A stretch of 64,000 bases of DNA, from contig NZ_NSDM01000012.1 of NCBI RefSeq assembly GCF_030852425.1, forward strand, positions 124,001 through 188,000, written 5' to 3'. Positions within the stretch are counted from its first letter, which is position 1. Every line of letters starts with the position of its first letter. Shown piece by piece: positions 24,731-36,321 of this stretch. Below the pieces are notes generated by a model, which was given only the letters and a program-made list of their open reading frames with translations, was not told the origin of the DNA and searched no databases. This stretch comes from Saccharothrix longispora (GTDB lineage Bacteria; Actinomycetota; Actinomycetes; Mycobacteriales; Pseudonocardiaceae). Both the position numbers and the translations under genes were made by a program.

Positions 24731-26764
24731 CTACGTGCGCATCTCCTGCGTGCGCCACAGCACCAGCACGAAGTACGGCGTGCCGATCAGCGAGATCACC
24801 AGGCCGGCCGGGATCTGGGCGGGCGAGATGACGGTGCGGCCGACCGTGTCGGCGACGCTGACCAGCACCGCGCCGAGCACCGCCGCCACCGGCAGGACCC
24901 GCGCGTGCCGCCCGCCGACCAGCGAGCGCGCCAGGTGCGGCGCGACGAGCCCCACGAAGCCGACCACGCCGATCGCGGACACCGCGGTGGCCGCCAGCAC
25001 GCCGGACGCCACCAGGACCACCAGCCGCGACCGCTCGACCCGCAGGCCGAGCACGCGCGGCGTGTCGTCGTCGAGGCTGTGCAGGTCCAGCTCGCGGTGC
25101 CGCGACCACAGCAGCGGCAGGAGCAGCGCCAGCGCCAGCAGGGTCGGCACGACCTGCTCCGGCGTGCGCCCGTAGGTGGACCCGGACATCCAGGTCAGCG
25201 CCTTCGCCGTGTTCCACGGGTCGGAGGTGGTGATGAGCAGGGTGATCAGGGCCGTTCCACCGGACCAGGTCGCGATGCCGATGACGACCAACCGGTCCGA
25301 GTCGAGCCCGGCCCGCCACGCCAGGCCGTAGACCAGCGCGAACGCGAGCGTCGCGCCCACCCCGGCGGCCCCGGCGACCTGCCACGCGCCGGCCACCGGC
25401 ACCAGCGTGATCAACCCGATCGCGCCCAGGCCCGCGCCCGCCGTGATGCCGAGCAGGCCGGGTTCGGCGAGCGGGTTGCGGCTCACCGACTGGATGCCGC
25501 AGCCGGCCACGGCCAGCGCCGCGCCGGCCACCAGCGCCGCGAGCACCCTCGGCAGGCGCTGGTCCACCACGAACGTCAGGGCCGTCCCGGTGCGCCCGGA
25601 CACCCAGTTCGCCAGGTCGCCCAGCAGCACCAGGCGGTCGCCGAGCATCAGCCCGACGACGGGCGCGGCCACCAGCAGCGCGCCCAGCGCCACCCACGTC
25701 ACGACGAGCCGCCGCGTCGAACCGGCCACGCCGACCCGACCGGCGGGCGCCTGCCGCGGCGCGGCGCTCGACCGGGTGCGCCGCGCCAGCCACACCAGCA
25801 CGACCGCGCCGAGCACGGTCGTGGTCACGCCGGTCGGCACGCGCACCGCCGCCGCCGAGCCCATCACGGCCCGCAGCAGCACGTCCGCGCCGAGCACGAT
25901 CAGCACGCCGACCAGGCCCGACACCGGCACCAGCACGCGGTGCCGCCCGAAGCCCGGGACGAACCGCACCAGCAGCCGGGTGATCACCGGCGCGCTCAGC
26001 CCGACGAACCCGAGCGGCCCGGCCACGGTCACCGCCGCCGCCGTGAGCGCCACCGTCAGCAGCACCGCGCCGACGCGGGTGCGCCGCACCCTCAACCCGA
26101 GCACGGTGGCGTTGTCGTCGCCCAGGGCGAGGACGTCCAGCGACTTGCCCATCGCGACCAGCGCGACGACGGCGACCGCCACGACCGGCGTCATCTGCGC
26201 GGTCGCGTCCAGGTCGCTCACGGTCAGCGACCCGCTGCCCCAGCCGAACAGGCCGGTCGTCTCCTGCTCGAACAGGAGCAGCAGCAGGTACGTCGCCGAC
26301 TGGAGGGTCAGCGCGACCGCCGACCCGACGAGCACCAGCCGGGGGCCGGCCGAACCGCCGCCGGACAGGGCCAGCACCACCACCGCCGCCGCGAGGCCGC
26401 CGACGAACGCCGCCGCGCCCGAGGACAGCACGGGCAGGCTCAGCCCGAACGCCGCGGTGGCGACCACGGCCAGGTGCGCGCCCGCGTTCACGGCGAGCGT
26501 GTCGGGCGAGGCCAGCGGGTTGCGCGCCACGGACTGCATGCCGGCGCCCGCGACGCCGAGGGCCACGCCGAGCAGCAGCGCGGTCAGCAGGCGCGGGACG
26601 CGGGAGCCCTCCAGCACGGCGAGGGTCTGCGCGTCACCGTCGCCCAGGACCGCGGCGAGCACGTCGAGCACGCCGGTGGACGACGTGCCCTGGGTGAGGT
26701 GGACGGCGGAGAGGACGGCGATGGCCGCCACGATCCCCGCCGTCGCGGCGGCGGTGCGGAACAT
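24731..26764 (-). CDS. fused FecCD-type iron-siderophore ABC permease
   Basis: The 677-residue protein is a tandem duplication of the FecCD/BtuC permease fold, as in FhuB. Each half has the coupling motif (GVAGAGMQSVARNPLASPD near 70; AVAGCGIQSVSRNPLAEPG near 400) and about ten helices. Both halves sit in one chain, so it should form the whole channel. The start overlaps the stop of the binding-protein gene by one base. It imports a ferric siderophore together with the lipoprotein and ATPase; the siderophore is not identifiable, and no biosynthetic genes lie beside it. Confidence 0.92.
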   Translation of the reverse strand: MFRTAAATAGIVAAIAVLSAVHLTQGTSSTGVLDVLAAVLGDGDAQTLAVLEGSRVPRLLTALLLGVALGVAGAGMQSVARNPLASPDTLAVNAGAHLAVVATAAFGLSLPVLSSGAAAFVGGLAAAVVVLALSGGGSAGPRLVLVGSAVALTLQSATYLLLLLFEQETTGLFGWGSGSLTVSDLDATAQMTPVVAVAVVALVAMGKSLDVLALGDDNATVLGLRVRRTRVGAVLLTVALTAAAVTVAGPLGFVGLSAPVITRLLVRFVPGFGRHRVLVPVSGLVGVLIVLGADVLLRAVMGSAAAVRVPTGVTTTVLGAVVLVWLARRTRSSAAPRQAPAGRVGVAGSTRRLVVTWVALGALLVAAPVVGLMLGDRLVLLGDLANWVSGRTGTALTFVVDQRLPRVLAALVAGAALAVAGCGIQSVSRNPLAEPGLLGITAGAGLGAIGLITLVPVAGAWQVAGAAGVGATLAFALVYGLAWRAGLDSDRLVVIGIATWSGGTALITLLITTSDPWNTAKALTWMSGSTYGRTPEQVVPTLLALALLLPLLWSRHRELDLHSLDDDTPRVLGLRVERSRLVVLVASGVLAATAVSAIGVVGFVGLVAPHLARSLVGGRHARVLPVAAVLGAVLVSVADTVGRTVISPAQIPAGLVISLIGTPYFVLVLWRTQEMRT

Positions 26765-27732
26765 CAGCCGGCGAGCGCGCTCGACAGTTGGTCGGCGACG
26801 CGCTCGACCGACTTGGGCCCGCCGAACGTCCAGGTGCCGGGCTCCAGCTTGTGGACCTTGCCCGAGGTGACGAACGGCAGCCGCTGCCACACCGGGTTGT
26901 CCGCGAGGCCGGTGGTGAACACGTCGTCCTCGGAGGCGCTGTAGAACAGGACGGTCTTCGGGTCGGTGAGCGCGGTCAGGCCCTCGACGTCGGTCTGCCC
27001 GAGGCCCCACTGGGCGTCGACCTCGCCGGTCCAGGCGTTGACCAGGCCCATCCGCTCGGCGACGTCGGAGACCAGCGAGCCCTTGCCGAACGGGCGGATG
27101 TTGACCGTGCTGCCCTTGAGCCAGCCGTCGGCCACGAGGAACGGGGTGCCCGCCAGGCCGCGCTCCTCGACGGACGCCTTCCCCTCGTCCAACGCGATGT
27201 TCATGTCGGCGAGGAGCTTGTCGCCCTCGGCCTCCTTGCCGACGGCCTTGGCGACGATCTCCAGGTCGTCGGCGAGCCGGTCGAAGTTGCGCGCCGCGTC
27301 GCTGCCCTTGGTGACGACGACCGGGACGTACTTCTCCAGTTGGCCGGCGAGCGTCGCGTCACGGCCCTCGGGCATCACGACGACGTCCGGGTCGAGCGCG
27401 ACGATGGCGTCCACGCTCGGTTCGTTGCGCGTGCCGACGTCCTTGACGGTGTCGGCGAGCGGGACGGAGGCGTTCCACGTCTTGTAGCCGGCGACGTCGG
27501 CGACGCCCACCGGCATGACGCCCAGCGAGGCGGCGACCTCGGCCTCGGCCCACTCCAGGGCGACGACCTTCACGGCGGGCGCTTCCAGCTCCACGGCCTT
27601 GCCGCGGGCGTCGGTGACGGTGACCGGTCCGCCCGCGCTCGCGGTCGGCGTGCTCTCGGCCGGTGGCTCGGTGGTGCCGCACGCGGACAGCAGCACGGCC
27701 GCCGTCACGAGGGCAGGGGTCAGCAGGCGCAT
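26764..27732 (-). CDS. iron-siderophore substrate-binding lipoprotein
   Basis: The 322-residue protein has a lipoprotein signal with LLSAC ending at Cys18, followed by a Thr/Ser-rich linker and a Fe(III)-dicitrate/TroA-type binding fold (VTVTDARGKAVEL, VDAIVALDPDVVVMP). It would capture ferric siderophore at the outer face of the membrane. The ATG at 27732 is chosen because it begins the signal peptide. It lies between the ATPase and permease genes of one leftward operon. Confidence 0.93.
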   Translation of the reverse strand: MRLLTPALVTAAVLLSACGTTEPPAESTPTASAGGPVTVTDARGKAVELEAPAVKVVALEWAEAEVAASLGVMPVGVADVAGYKTWNASVPLADTVKDVGTRNEPSVDAIVALDPDVVVMPEGRDATLAGQLEKYVPVVVTKGSDAARNFDRLADDLEIVAKAVGKEAEGDKLLADMNIALDEGKASVEERGLAGTPFLVADGWLKGSTVNIRPFGKGSLVSDVAERMGLVNAWTGEVDAQWGLGQTDVEGLTALTDPKTVLFYSASEDDVFTTGLADNPVWQRLPFVTSGKVHKLEPGTWTFGGPKSVERVADQLSSALAG

Positions 27733-27761
27733 GGCGCTTACCTCTCTCGGGGGTTTCGGGA

Positions 27762-28580
27762 TCAGGCGTGGCGGGGCGCGTGCCGGCCGAGCGGGCGGCA
27801 GTGGACGGCCCCGGTGACGGGGTCCTCGGCGACGTGCACCGCGACGCCGTAGGCGCGGGAGAGGTGGTCGGTGGTCAGCACGTCGCGCACGCCGCCCGCG
27901 GCGACCACGCGGCCCTCCGACAGCAGGACCACCTCGTCGGCGATGATCGCCGCGTGGTCGAGGTCGTGGAGCACCACGCCGACCGCCACGCCGTGGTCGT
28001 CGGCCAGGTCGCGCACCACGTCCAGCACCTCGACCTGGTAGCGCAGGTCGAGGTGGTTGGTCGGTTCGTCGAGCAGCAGCACGGAGGTCCGCTGGGCCAG
28101 GCACGAGGCGAGCCAGACGCGTTGCAGCTCGCCGCCGGACAGCTCGTCCACGCCGCGCCCGGCCATCGCGGAGACGCCGGTCAGCTCCATCGCGCGGGTG
28201 ATCGCGGCGCTGCCGTCGGGGTCGACCCCGCGCCAGCCGGTCCGGTAGGGGTGGCGCCCGTAGGAGACGACGTCGCGCACCGACACCCCGGACGGCGTGG
28301 GCCGCTGCTGGGTCAGCAGGGTGACGTTGCGGGCGAACTCCTTGCCGGACAGCGCGGCGTGCCCCCACACCGACCGCTCGCCGAGCCGGACCTGCCCGTC
28401 GCGGGGCTTGTGGAGCCGCGCGAGCGAGCGCAGGACGGTCGACTTGCCGGACCCGTTGGGCCCCACCAGCGCCGTCACCGCTCCCGCGCGCAACTCCAGC
28501 GAGACCCCCTCGACCACCGCCCGGTCGTGGTGCGCGAGCACCAGCGACTCCCCGGCGAGCAGCGTGTCTCCCATTGACAT
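27762..28580 (-). CDS. iron-siderophore ABC transporter ATP-binding protein
   Basis: The 272-residue ATPase has Walker A GPNGSGKS, the Q-loop LTQQ, the signature LSGGELQRVWLA, and Walker B VLLLDEPTNHLDL, typical of FepC/FhuC. It is first in the operon with the binding protein and the fused permease. The ATG at 28580 directly touches an iron box, so the mRNA may have almost no leader; the ATG at 28574 is a second possible start. It should be induced by iron limitation. Confidence 0.93.
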   Translation of the reverse strand: MSMGDTLLAGESLVLAHHDRAVVEGVSLELRAGAVTALVGPNGSGKSTVLRSLARLHKPRDGQVRLGERSVWGHAALSGKEFARNVTLLTQQRPTPSGVSVRDVVSYGRHPYRTGWRGVDPDGSAAITRAMELTGVSAMAGRGVDELSGGELQRVWLASCLAQRTSVLLLDEPTNHLDLRYQVEVLDVVRDLADDHGVAVGVVLHDLDHAAIIADEVVLLSEGRVVAAGGVRDVLTTDHLSRAYGVAVHVAEDPVTGAVHCRPLGRHAPRHA

Positions 28581-28598
28581 GAGGCGAGCCTAACCTAA
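28580..28598 (-). promoter_or_regulatory. iron box (IdeR/DmdR1-type operator)
   Basis: Read leftward the 19 bases are TTAGGTTAGGCTCGCCTCA, close to the actinobacterial consensus TTAGGTTAGGCTAACCTAA. The site ends on the first base of the siderophore-uptake operon, so bound regulator would block transcription when iron is plentiful. Confidence 0.85.
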
Positions 28599-28663
28599 GC
28601 CGAACCTCACCCGTCCGGGCGTGATCCACCGCACTCGGCGGTTCGTCCGGGTGACGCGCGGGG

Positions 28664-31535
<2,872 letters not shown>

Positions 31536-31555
31536 CCCGCCCGGGTCCGCCGGGG

Positions 31556-32356
31556 TCAGCCCACGACCCTGGCGGCGGCCACCGGCCGCCGGTCCGCGGG
31601 GTAGGTGCCCGCGGACGAGGTGTTGACGCTCCACCGGTAGCGGGTGAACTCGCCGGTCTCGTCCGAGGCGTAGAACATCATGTGCCCGTAGCCAGCGCCG
31701 TCGGTCCGCGCGCCCGCGTTGAAGATCCGGTTGTCCGGGTACCGCCGGTAGTCGCCCACCCCGTACAGGCCGTGCGGCTCGGACGTGCAGTCGGCCACCT
31801 CCACCGCGTACTGCGTCTCGCCGGGGAAGTTCAGCCTGCGGCCCGGCGCGGTGTAGGTGCCCTTGAGCGAGCGCACCATCACCACGTGCCCGGTGTTGGT
31901 GTCCTGGTCGTTGCGGTAGTCCACCGCGATCAGGTCACCCGGCCGCAGGTCCGCGACCCGGGTGACCCGCTCGAAGTGCGGCACGTCCCGCTCGGCGAAC
32001 ACCCGGCGGTAGTCGCGCGCGAACGGGCTGGCCAGGCCGAAGTGGGTGCGGAAGAACCGGCCCGTCGCCCACCGGTAGGTGCGCTTGAGCACCGCGGTCT
32101 GGAACGACGCGCACTGGCTCCGGTTGACCCAGTCCGCGGCGTCGCCGGGGGCGCCCCAGCGGACCACGTTCGGCTGGTGCGGCTCCTTGTAGGTGTTGTT
32201 GGCCAGCGGGCACGTGGGCAGCGACAGGTAGCCGATCAGCTGCTCGGCCTCCAGCAGGTGCGGTGTGGACGTCCGGTGTGGACGCCGGTCGGGGAGCGGC
32301 ACCGCCCTGGTGGCGACGGCCGTTCCCCCGCGCGGCGCTCTGCCAGACAGGTCCAT
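31556..32356 (-). CDS. hypothetical protein, possible Cys/His hydrolase fold
   Basis: The 266-residue protein is not recognised. Features hint at an NlpC/P60- or CHAP-like fold: a Cys in NRSQCASFQ, a strand-loop RPGDLIAVDYRND followed by a His in TGHVVMV, and an Asp in VADCTS. The early residues are basic but no clear signal peptide is seen. The ATG at 32356 is chosen because GGAAGGGGAG lies 8 bases upstream. It converges with the geosmin synthase gene, 20 bases away. Confidence 0.6.
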   Translation of the reverse strand: MDLSGRAPRGGTAVATRAVPLPDRRPHRTSTPHLLEAEQLIGYLSLPTCPLANNTYKEPHQPNVVRWGAPGDAADWVNRSQCASFQTAVLKRTYRWATGRFFRTHFGLASPFARDYRRVFAERDVPHFERVTRVADLRPGDLIAVDYRNDQDTNTGHVVMVRSLKGTYTAPGRRLNFPGETQYAVEVADCTSEPHGLYGVGDYRRYPDNRIFNAGARTDGAGYGHMMFYASDETGEFTRYRWSVNTSSAGTYPADRRPVAAARVVG

Positions 32357-32445
32357 CGTGCGACTCCCCTTCCGATCACGGGCCCGCACACCGTAGTCGA
32401 AGGGGAGCCGCGGCACCGGGATGTCGGCGCCCGTGCACGCGCCGG

Positions 32446-32682
32446 TCAGCGGAGGTACACCAGCATGACCGTGGTGAGGACCGAGCAGAAGGCGAGCACG
32501 GTGGCGAACCCGGTCAGGACGGCCCCGGCCGAGACGAGCAGCTTCGTCAGGATGCCGAGCACCCGGCGCAGCAACCGGGCCATGCCCAGGACCAGCGCCA
32601 TGGCGCCCGTCATGATCATCACGGCCAGCGGCGTGTAGGAGGTGGTCGCGGTGGACTGTGCTAAGGCGGCGAGCGTGTTCAT
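32446..32682 (-). CDS. small membrane protein, two helices
   Basis: The 78-residue product has two predicted membrane helices (about 17-36 and 50-75) joined by a basic loop with RLLRRVLG. It resembles no family I know. Its upstream region is shared with the divergent XRE regulator and carries repeated TGAAGTTCA-type motifs, so the two may be controlled together. Confidence 0.55.
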   Translation of the reverse strand: MNTLAALAQSTATTSYTPLAVMIMTGAMALVLGMARLLRRVLGILTKLLVSAGAVLTGFATVLAFCSVLTTVMLVYLR

Positions 32683-32707
32683 GGCAACCCCCGGATGGCT
32701 TCCTGGG

Positions 32708-32867
32708 TGAACTTCAGCTATGCCTACTGAAGTTCAGTGAACCTCAGTAAGTTGAGAGTAAGACCACATGTGCTTGATTGACAAGGCCCTTTCCGGGTTC
32801 CGGCTCGTTGTTTTTTCCGGTGTGGTGTATGTTCTCCGCTTCAGCTACTGAGCTGAAGTTCACTGAA
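32708..32867. promoter_or_regulatory. divergent promoter with repeated TGAAGTTCA-type operator
   Basis: A TGAACTTCA element at 32708-32716, CTGAAGTTCAGTGAA at 32727-32741 and CTGAAGTTCACTGAA at 32853-32867 are related, partly palindromic sites. They lie between the small membrane gene and the XRE regulator gene. The last two agree at 14 of 15 bases. They are likely binding sites of the XRE protein or of a shared regulator. The region is AT-rich for this genome. Confidence 0.6.
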
Positions 32868-32879
32868 GGGCGTGCGGAC

Positions 32880-33971
32880 GTGGTCGTTCCGGGTGATCCC
32901 AGCTCACTGGCTCGCCGTCTGAAGGCGCTGCGCAAGGCCGAGTGGCCCGAGGTGGGCATCACGCAGAGCGAGCTGGCGACCGCCTTCAGCGCCGAGAAAC
33001 CGACGAGCGTGCCCCTGCTGTCCTCGTGGGAGAGCAGCTCGAAGCCCAAGGTCCCGCCCCTGTCGCGACTGGCCGCCTACGCCACGTTCTTCGCGACCCG
33101 GCGCTCCGTCGCCACCCGCCCCTACCGGCTGCTCCCGCCCCACGAGCTGACCGAGGACGAGCTGGCCCGCCGCGAGGAGCTGCTGGAGGAGCTGACCGAC
33201 CTCCACGAGAGCACCGGGCGGGGCGGGGCGCGGCCGGACGGCGCAGGCGGCGAACGCGGGTTCTGGTACTTCGACGACCGGTACGACATCACCATCGTGG
33301 TCGCGCAGCTGCCGGAGGAGATGCGGGCGAGGATGCCCTACTCCGACCCCACGCAACCGGACTACGTCGAGCTGTACACCTACGCCGACCTGGACGCGCT
33401 GATCGAGCTGTACGGCCACATCCGGGCCGTGAACCCGAACAGCCAGGTCAACTTCCGCACCGCCTCCAGCCTCACGCACGACGACTACACCACGCACCTG
33501 GTGCTGCTCGGCGGCGTGGACTGGAACCTGGCCACCCGTGAGCTGCTGGACCGCCTCGACATGCCGATCGCCCAGGTGGGCAGGCACGACGAGTCCGACG
33601 CCGGCGGTTTCCTGGTGCGCGAGCCGGACGGCGGGGAACGCCTCTTCGCGCCGAAGCTCGGCGGGGGAGCGGGCCGCGAGGAGCTGCAGGAGGACGTCGC
33701 GCACTTCTACCGCGGCGTCAACCCGCTCAACGCCAGGCGCACCGTGACCATCTGCAACGGCATGTACGGCCGGGGGACCCTCGGCGTCGTGCGCACCCTG
33801 ACCGACACCCGGTTCCGCGACCGCAACACCGCCTACCTGGTGGAGCGCTTCGGGGACAGCGATTCCTACAGCATCCTGACCAGGGTGTTCGTGGTGAACG
33901 GCCAGGTCGTCACCCCTGATTGGACCCAGTCGGCGTTCCGGCTCTTCGAATGGCCGGAGGGCCGGGGTTGA
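32880..33971 (+). CDS. XRE-type regulator with large C-terminal sensor-like domain
   Basis: The 363-residue protein has an N-terminal helix-turn-helix (SSLARRLKALRKAEW, TQSELATAFSAEKP, SVPLLSSWES). About 230 C-terminal residues of a domain I recall as common in actinomycetes but functionally undefined follow, with IVVAQLPEEMR, VELYTYADLDALIELYGHI, LLGGVDWN and RRTVTICNGMYGRGT. The GTG at 32880 gives the usual start VVVPGDPSS; ATG 32829 or earlier starts would overlap the operator repeats. The stop overlaps the TTG start of the next gene. Confidence 0.75.
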   Translation: MVVPGDPSSLARRLKALRKAEWPEVGITQSELATAFSAEKPTSVPLLSSWESSSKPKVPPLSRLAAYATFFATRRSVATRPYRLLPPHELTEDELARREELLEELTDLHESTGRGGARPDGAGGERGFWYFDDRYDITIVVAQLPEEMRARMPYSDPTQPDYVELYTYADLDALIELYGHIRAVNPNSQVNFRTASSLTHDDYTTHLVLLGGVDWNLATRELLDRLDMPIAQVGRHDESDAGGFLVREPDGGERLFAPKLGGGAGREELQEDVAHFYRGVNPLNARRTVTICNGMYGRGTLGVVRTLTDTRFRDRNTAYLVERFGDSDSYSILTRVFVVNGQVVTPDWTQSAFRLFEWPEGRG

Positions 33972-35092
33972 CCGTCGCGACGCGCGCGCCCGTGAAGCAC
34001 CACGAGTCGCACGGGAAGCTCCTGACCACCGTGGACGTGGGCGACTGCCCACCCGGCTCGGTGGACGCGATCGTCGTGCCGACGAACCGCCCGGCGTCCT
34101 GCCTGGACACCGCCCTGGGGGTGGCGGCCGACCTGGGGCGCCCGCTCGTGGTGCTCACCAGCGGCAGCGCGCAGCCCGAGCGCCTGGCGAAGTCGGCACG
34201 CGCCGGGGGCGTCGAACTGCTCGTCGTCGACGTGACCGCCCTGCCGCGCACCGCCCTGCCCCGGTTGGCGACCACCGAGGTGCTGCGCGGCACCGAGTTC
34301 GAACGCGGCACCGACACCAGCCTCAAGCGCAACCTCGGGTTGCTCGTCGCGCGCGTCGCGGGTTGGCGGCGGGTGGCCTTCCTGGACGACGACATCAAGG
34401 TGCCCGCACCCGGCGACCTCGACGCGGCGGCCGGGCTGCTGTCGGCCGGGTACGCGGCGGTCGGCCTCGCCGTCGGCGGGTTCCCCGACAACTCGGTCGT
34501 CTGCCACGCCCACCGCGCCACCGGCGGCGCGCAGGACACGTTCATCGGCGGGGGAGCGCTCGTCATCGGCCGGGAGTCGATGTCGTCGTTCTTCCCGACG
34601 ATCTACAACGAGGACTGGTTCTTCCTGCTGGACGACGAGGGCCTGCGCCGCTCCGCGATCACCGGGCGGGTCGTGCAGAAGCCCTACGACCCGTTCGCGA
34701 ACGAGGTCCGCGCGCAGGTCGAGGAGTTCGGCGACTGCCTGGCCGAGGGCGTGTTCGCGCTGCTGGACGACGACGGCGGCTTCGGCGCGGCGACCGACGA
34801 GGACTACTGGTGGGACTTCCTGCTGGGCCGGCTCGACCTCATCGACGGCATCCTGGGGCGGATCAAGGTCCGCGACCACGAGTCGATGCGGATGGAGATC
34901 GCCCTGCGGGCCGCCCGCAAGCGCTGCGACGCGATCCCGCCGTCGCTGTGCGTGCGGTACCTCGAGGCACTGGCGCAGGACCGCCGCACCTGGGCCGCGC
35001 ACGTCGCCACCCGCCCGGTCGGCGCGACCGACCTCAGGGGCGCGCTCCCCACCCTCGGTCTGGCGGCGCACGGCACGTACGTCGCCCGTTGA
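33968..35092 (+). CDS. glycosyltransferase-like (GT-A nucleotide-sugar fold) protein
   Basis: The 374-residue protein has a Rossmann-like start (VDAIVVPTNRPASCLDTAL), a metal-binding FLDDDIKVP motif near 142-150 and a later NEDWFFLLDDEGL segment, as in GT-A glycosyltransferases. No membrane helix is seen. The start is taken as TTG 33968, which overlaps the XRE stop and has GGAGGG upstream. Translational coupling to the XRE protein suggests one functional unit; sugar and acceptor are unknown. Confidence 0.65.
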   Translation: MTVATRAPVKHHESHGKLLTTVDVGDCPPGSVDAIVVPTNRPASCLDTALGVAADLGRPLVVLTSGSAQPERLAKSARAGGVELLVVDVTALPRTALPRLATTEVLRGTEFERGTDTSLKRNLGLLVARVAGWRRVAFLDDDIKVPAPGDLDAAAGLLSAGYAAVGLAVGGFPDNSVVCHAHRATGGAQDTFIGGGALVIGRESMSSFFPTIYNEDWFFLLDDEGLRRSAITGRVVQKPYDPFANEVRAQVEEFGDCLAEGVFALLDDDGGFGAATDEDYWWDFLLGRLDLIDGILGRIKVRDHESMRMEIALRAARKRCDAIPPSLCVRYLEALAQDRRTWAAHVATRPVGATDLRGALPTLGLAAHGTYVAR

Positions 35093-35184
35093 CCGGCGCT
35101 CCCACGTGGCGGAACGCCCGGCTCGGGCCGCCGACCGCCGGTTAAGCTCGTCCGCCGGGACCGCGGACGCGCAGGAGGCAGTGG

Positions 35185-36321
35185 ATGACGAGCACCGATG
35201 GCCGGCAGAAGTGGCTGACCGTCGCCGAGGAGCTGGCCACCGGGCTGCGGGTCGACGCGGCCGAGCGCGACCGGCGGGGCGCCGAACCCGTCGCCGAGGT
35301 CGAGGCGCTGCGGAGGTCCGGGGTGCTCGGCATCCGCGAGTGGCCCGTGCAGCAGGCGGTCACCAGGGTCGTCGGCGCGGCGGACGCCAACATCGGGCAC
35401 CTGCTCGGCTACCACTACCTCCAGGTGTGGCGGCAGGGCCTGTTCGACGGCCCGCCCGCCGAGGCGCCCGACGACATCTCCGGCGCGGACCTCTTGTGGG
35501 CCGGGGTCAGCAACCCCCTCGACGCCGCCCTCCGGTTGACCCCGGTCGACGGCGGGTTCGCGGTCGGCGGGCGCAAGACGTTCGCCACCGGGGCGTCCGT
35601 GGCCGACCGGCTGGTGGTCAGCGCGACCCGGGCCGACACCGGCGACAAGCTGACCTTCACGGTCGACGCGAAGGCCGACGGCATCACCTACGCGGGCGAC
35701 TGGGACAACATCGGCCAGCGCCTCACCGCCAGCGGCGGCGTCGTGTTCGACGAGGTCTTCGTGCCCGCCGGGCGGGTGCTCGGCGGCGAGGCCACCACCC
35801 CGCGGCTGTCGCTGGCCGCGCTCGGCTTCCAGCTCGTCCTCGCCCAGCTCTACGTGGCGCTGGCCGAGGGCGCCCTCGCCGAGGCCGCCCGCTACACCCG
35901 CACCACCACCCGCCCGTGGTTCCTCAGCGGTGTCGACGCGGCGACCGACGACCCGTACATCCTCGCCGCCTACGGCGAGCTGGTCGCCGACGCCAGGGCC
36001 GCCGGCCTCCTCGCCGACCACGCCTCGGCGCTGCTGCACGCGGCCTCCGAGCGCGGAGCCGACCTCACCGCCGACGAACGCGCCGACGCCGCCGTCGCCG
36101 TCTCCTCGGCCAAGGTCGTGGCCACCCGGGTCGCCAACACCACCACCGCCCGCGTGTTCGAGCTGTGCGGGGCCCGCGCCACGGCCGCCGGCTACGCGTT
36201 CGACCGCTTCTGGCGCAACGCCCGCACGCTCACCCTGCACGACCCCGTCGCCTACAAGGCCCGCGAGGTCGGCGCGCACTTCCTCACCGGCGAGCAGCCG
36301 CCGTTCACCGGGTACAGCTGA
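35185..36321 (+). CDS. acyl-CoA dehydrogenase-fold flavoprotein (DszC/SfnB-like)
   Basis: The 378-residue protein has the three-domain acyl-CoA dehydrogenase fold: an N-terminal helical domain with LRRSGVLGI, a middle beta domain with GGFAVGGRKTFATGA, and a C-terminal helical bundle with the RVFELCGARAT segment. The catalytic Glu of true dehydrogenases is not evident, and similarity is to flavin monooxygenases of the DszC/SfnB type that handle organosulfur compounds. The stop overlaps the mtnA start by one base, so it is the first gene of the methionine-salvage operon. A sulfur-related oxidation is inferred. Confidence 0.8.
   Translation: MTSTDGRQKWLTVAEELATGLRVDAAERDRRGAEPVAEVEALRRSGVLGIREWPVQQAVTRVVGAADANIGHLLGYHYLQVWRQGLFDGPPAEAPDDISGADLLWAGVSNPLDAALRLTPVDGGFAVGGRKTFATGASVADRLVVSATRADTGDKLTFTVDAKADGITYAGDWDNIGQRLTASGGVVFDEVFVPAGRVLGGEATTPRLSLAALGFQLVLAQLYVALAEGALAEAARYTRTTTRPWFLSGVDAATDDPYILAAYGELVADARAAGLLADHASALLHAASERGADLTADERADAAVAVSSAKVVATRVANTTTARVFELCGARATAAGYAFDRFWRNARTLTLHDPVAYKAREVGAHFLTGEQPPFTGYS

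Noticed and set aside
22553..26944. A long open frame on the plus strand across the sulfatase and siderophore permease genes
   Set aside because: Its translation is Arg/Gly/His-rich low complexity, and both regions have clearly recognisable proteins in other frames.
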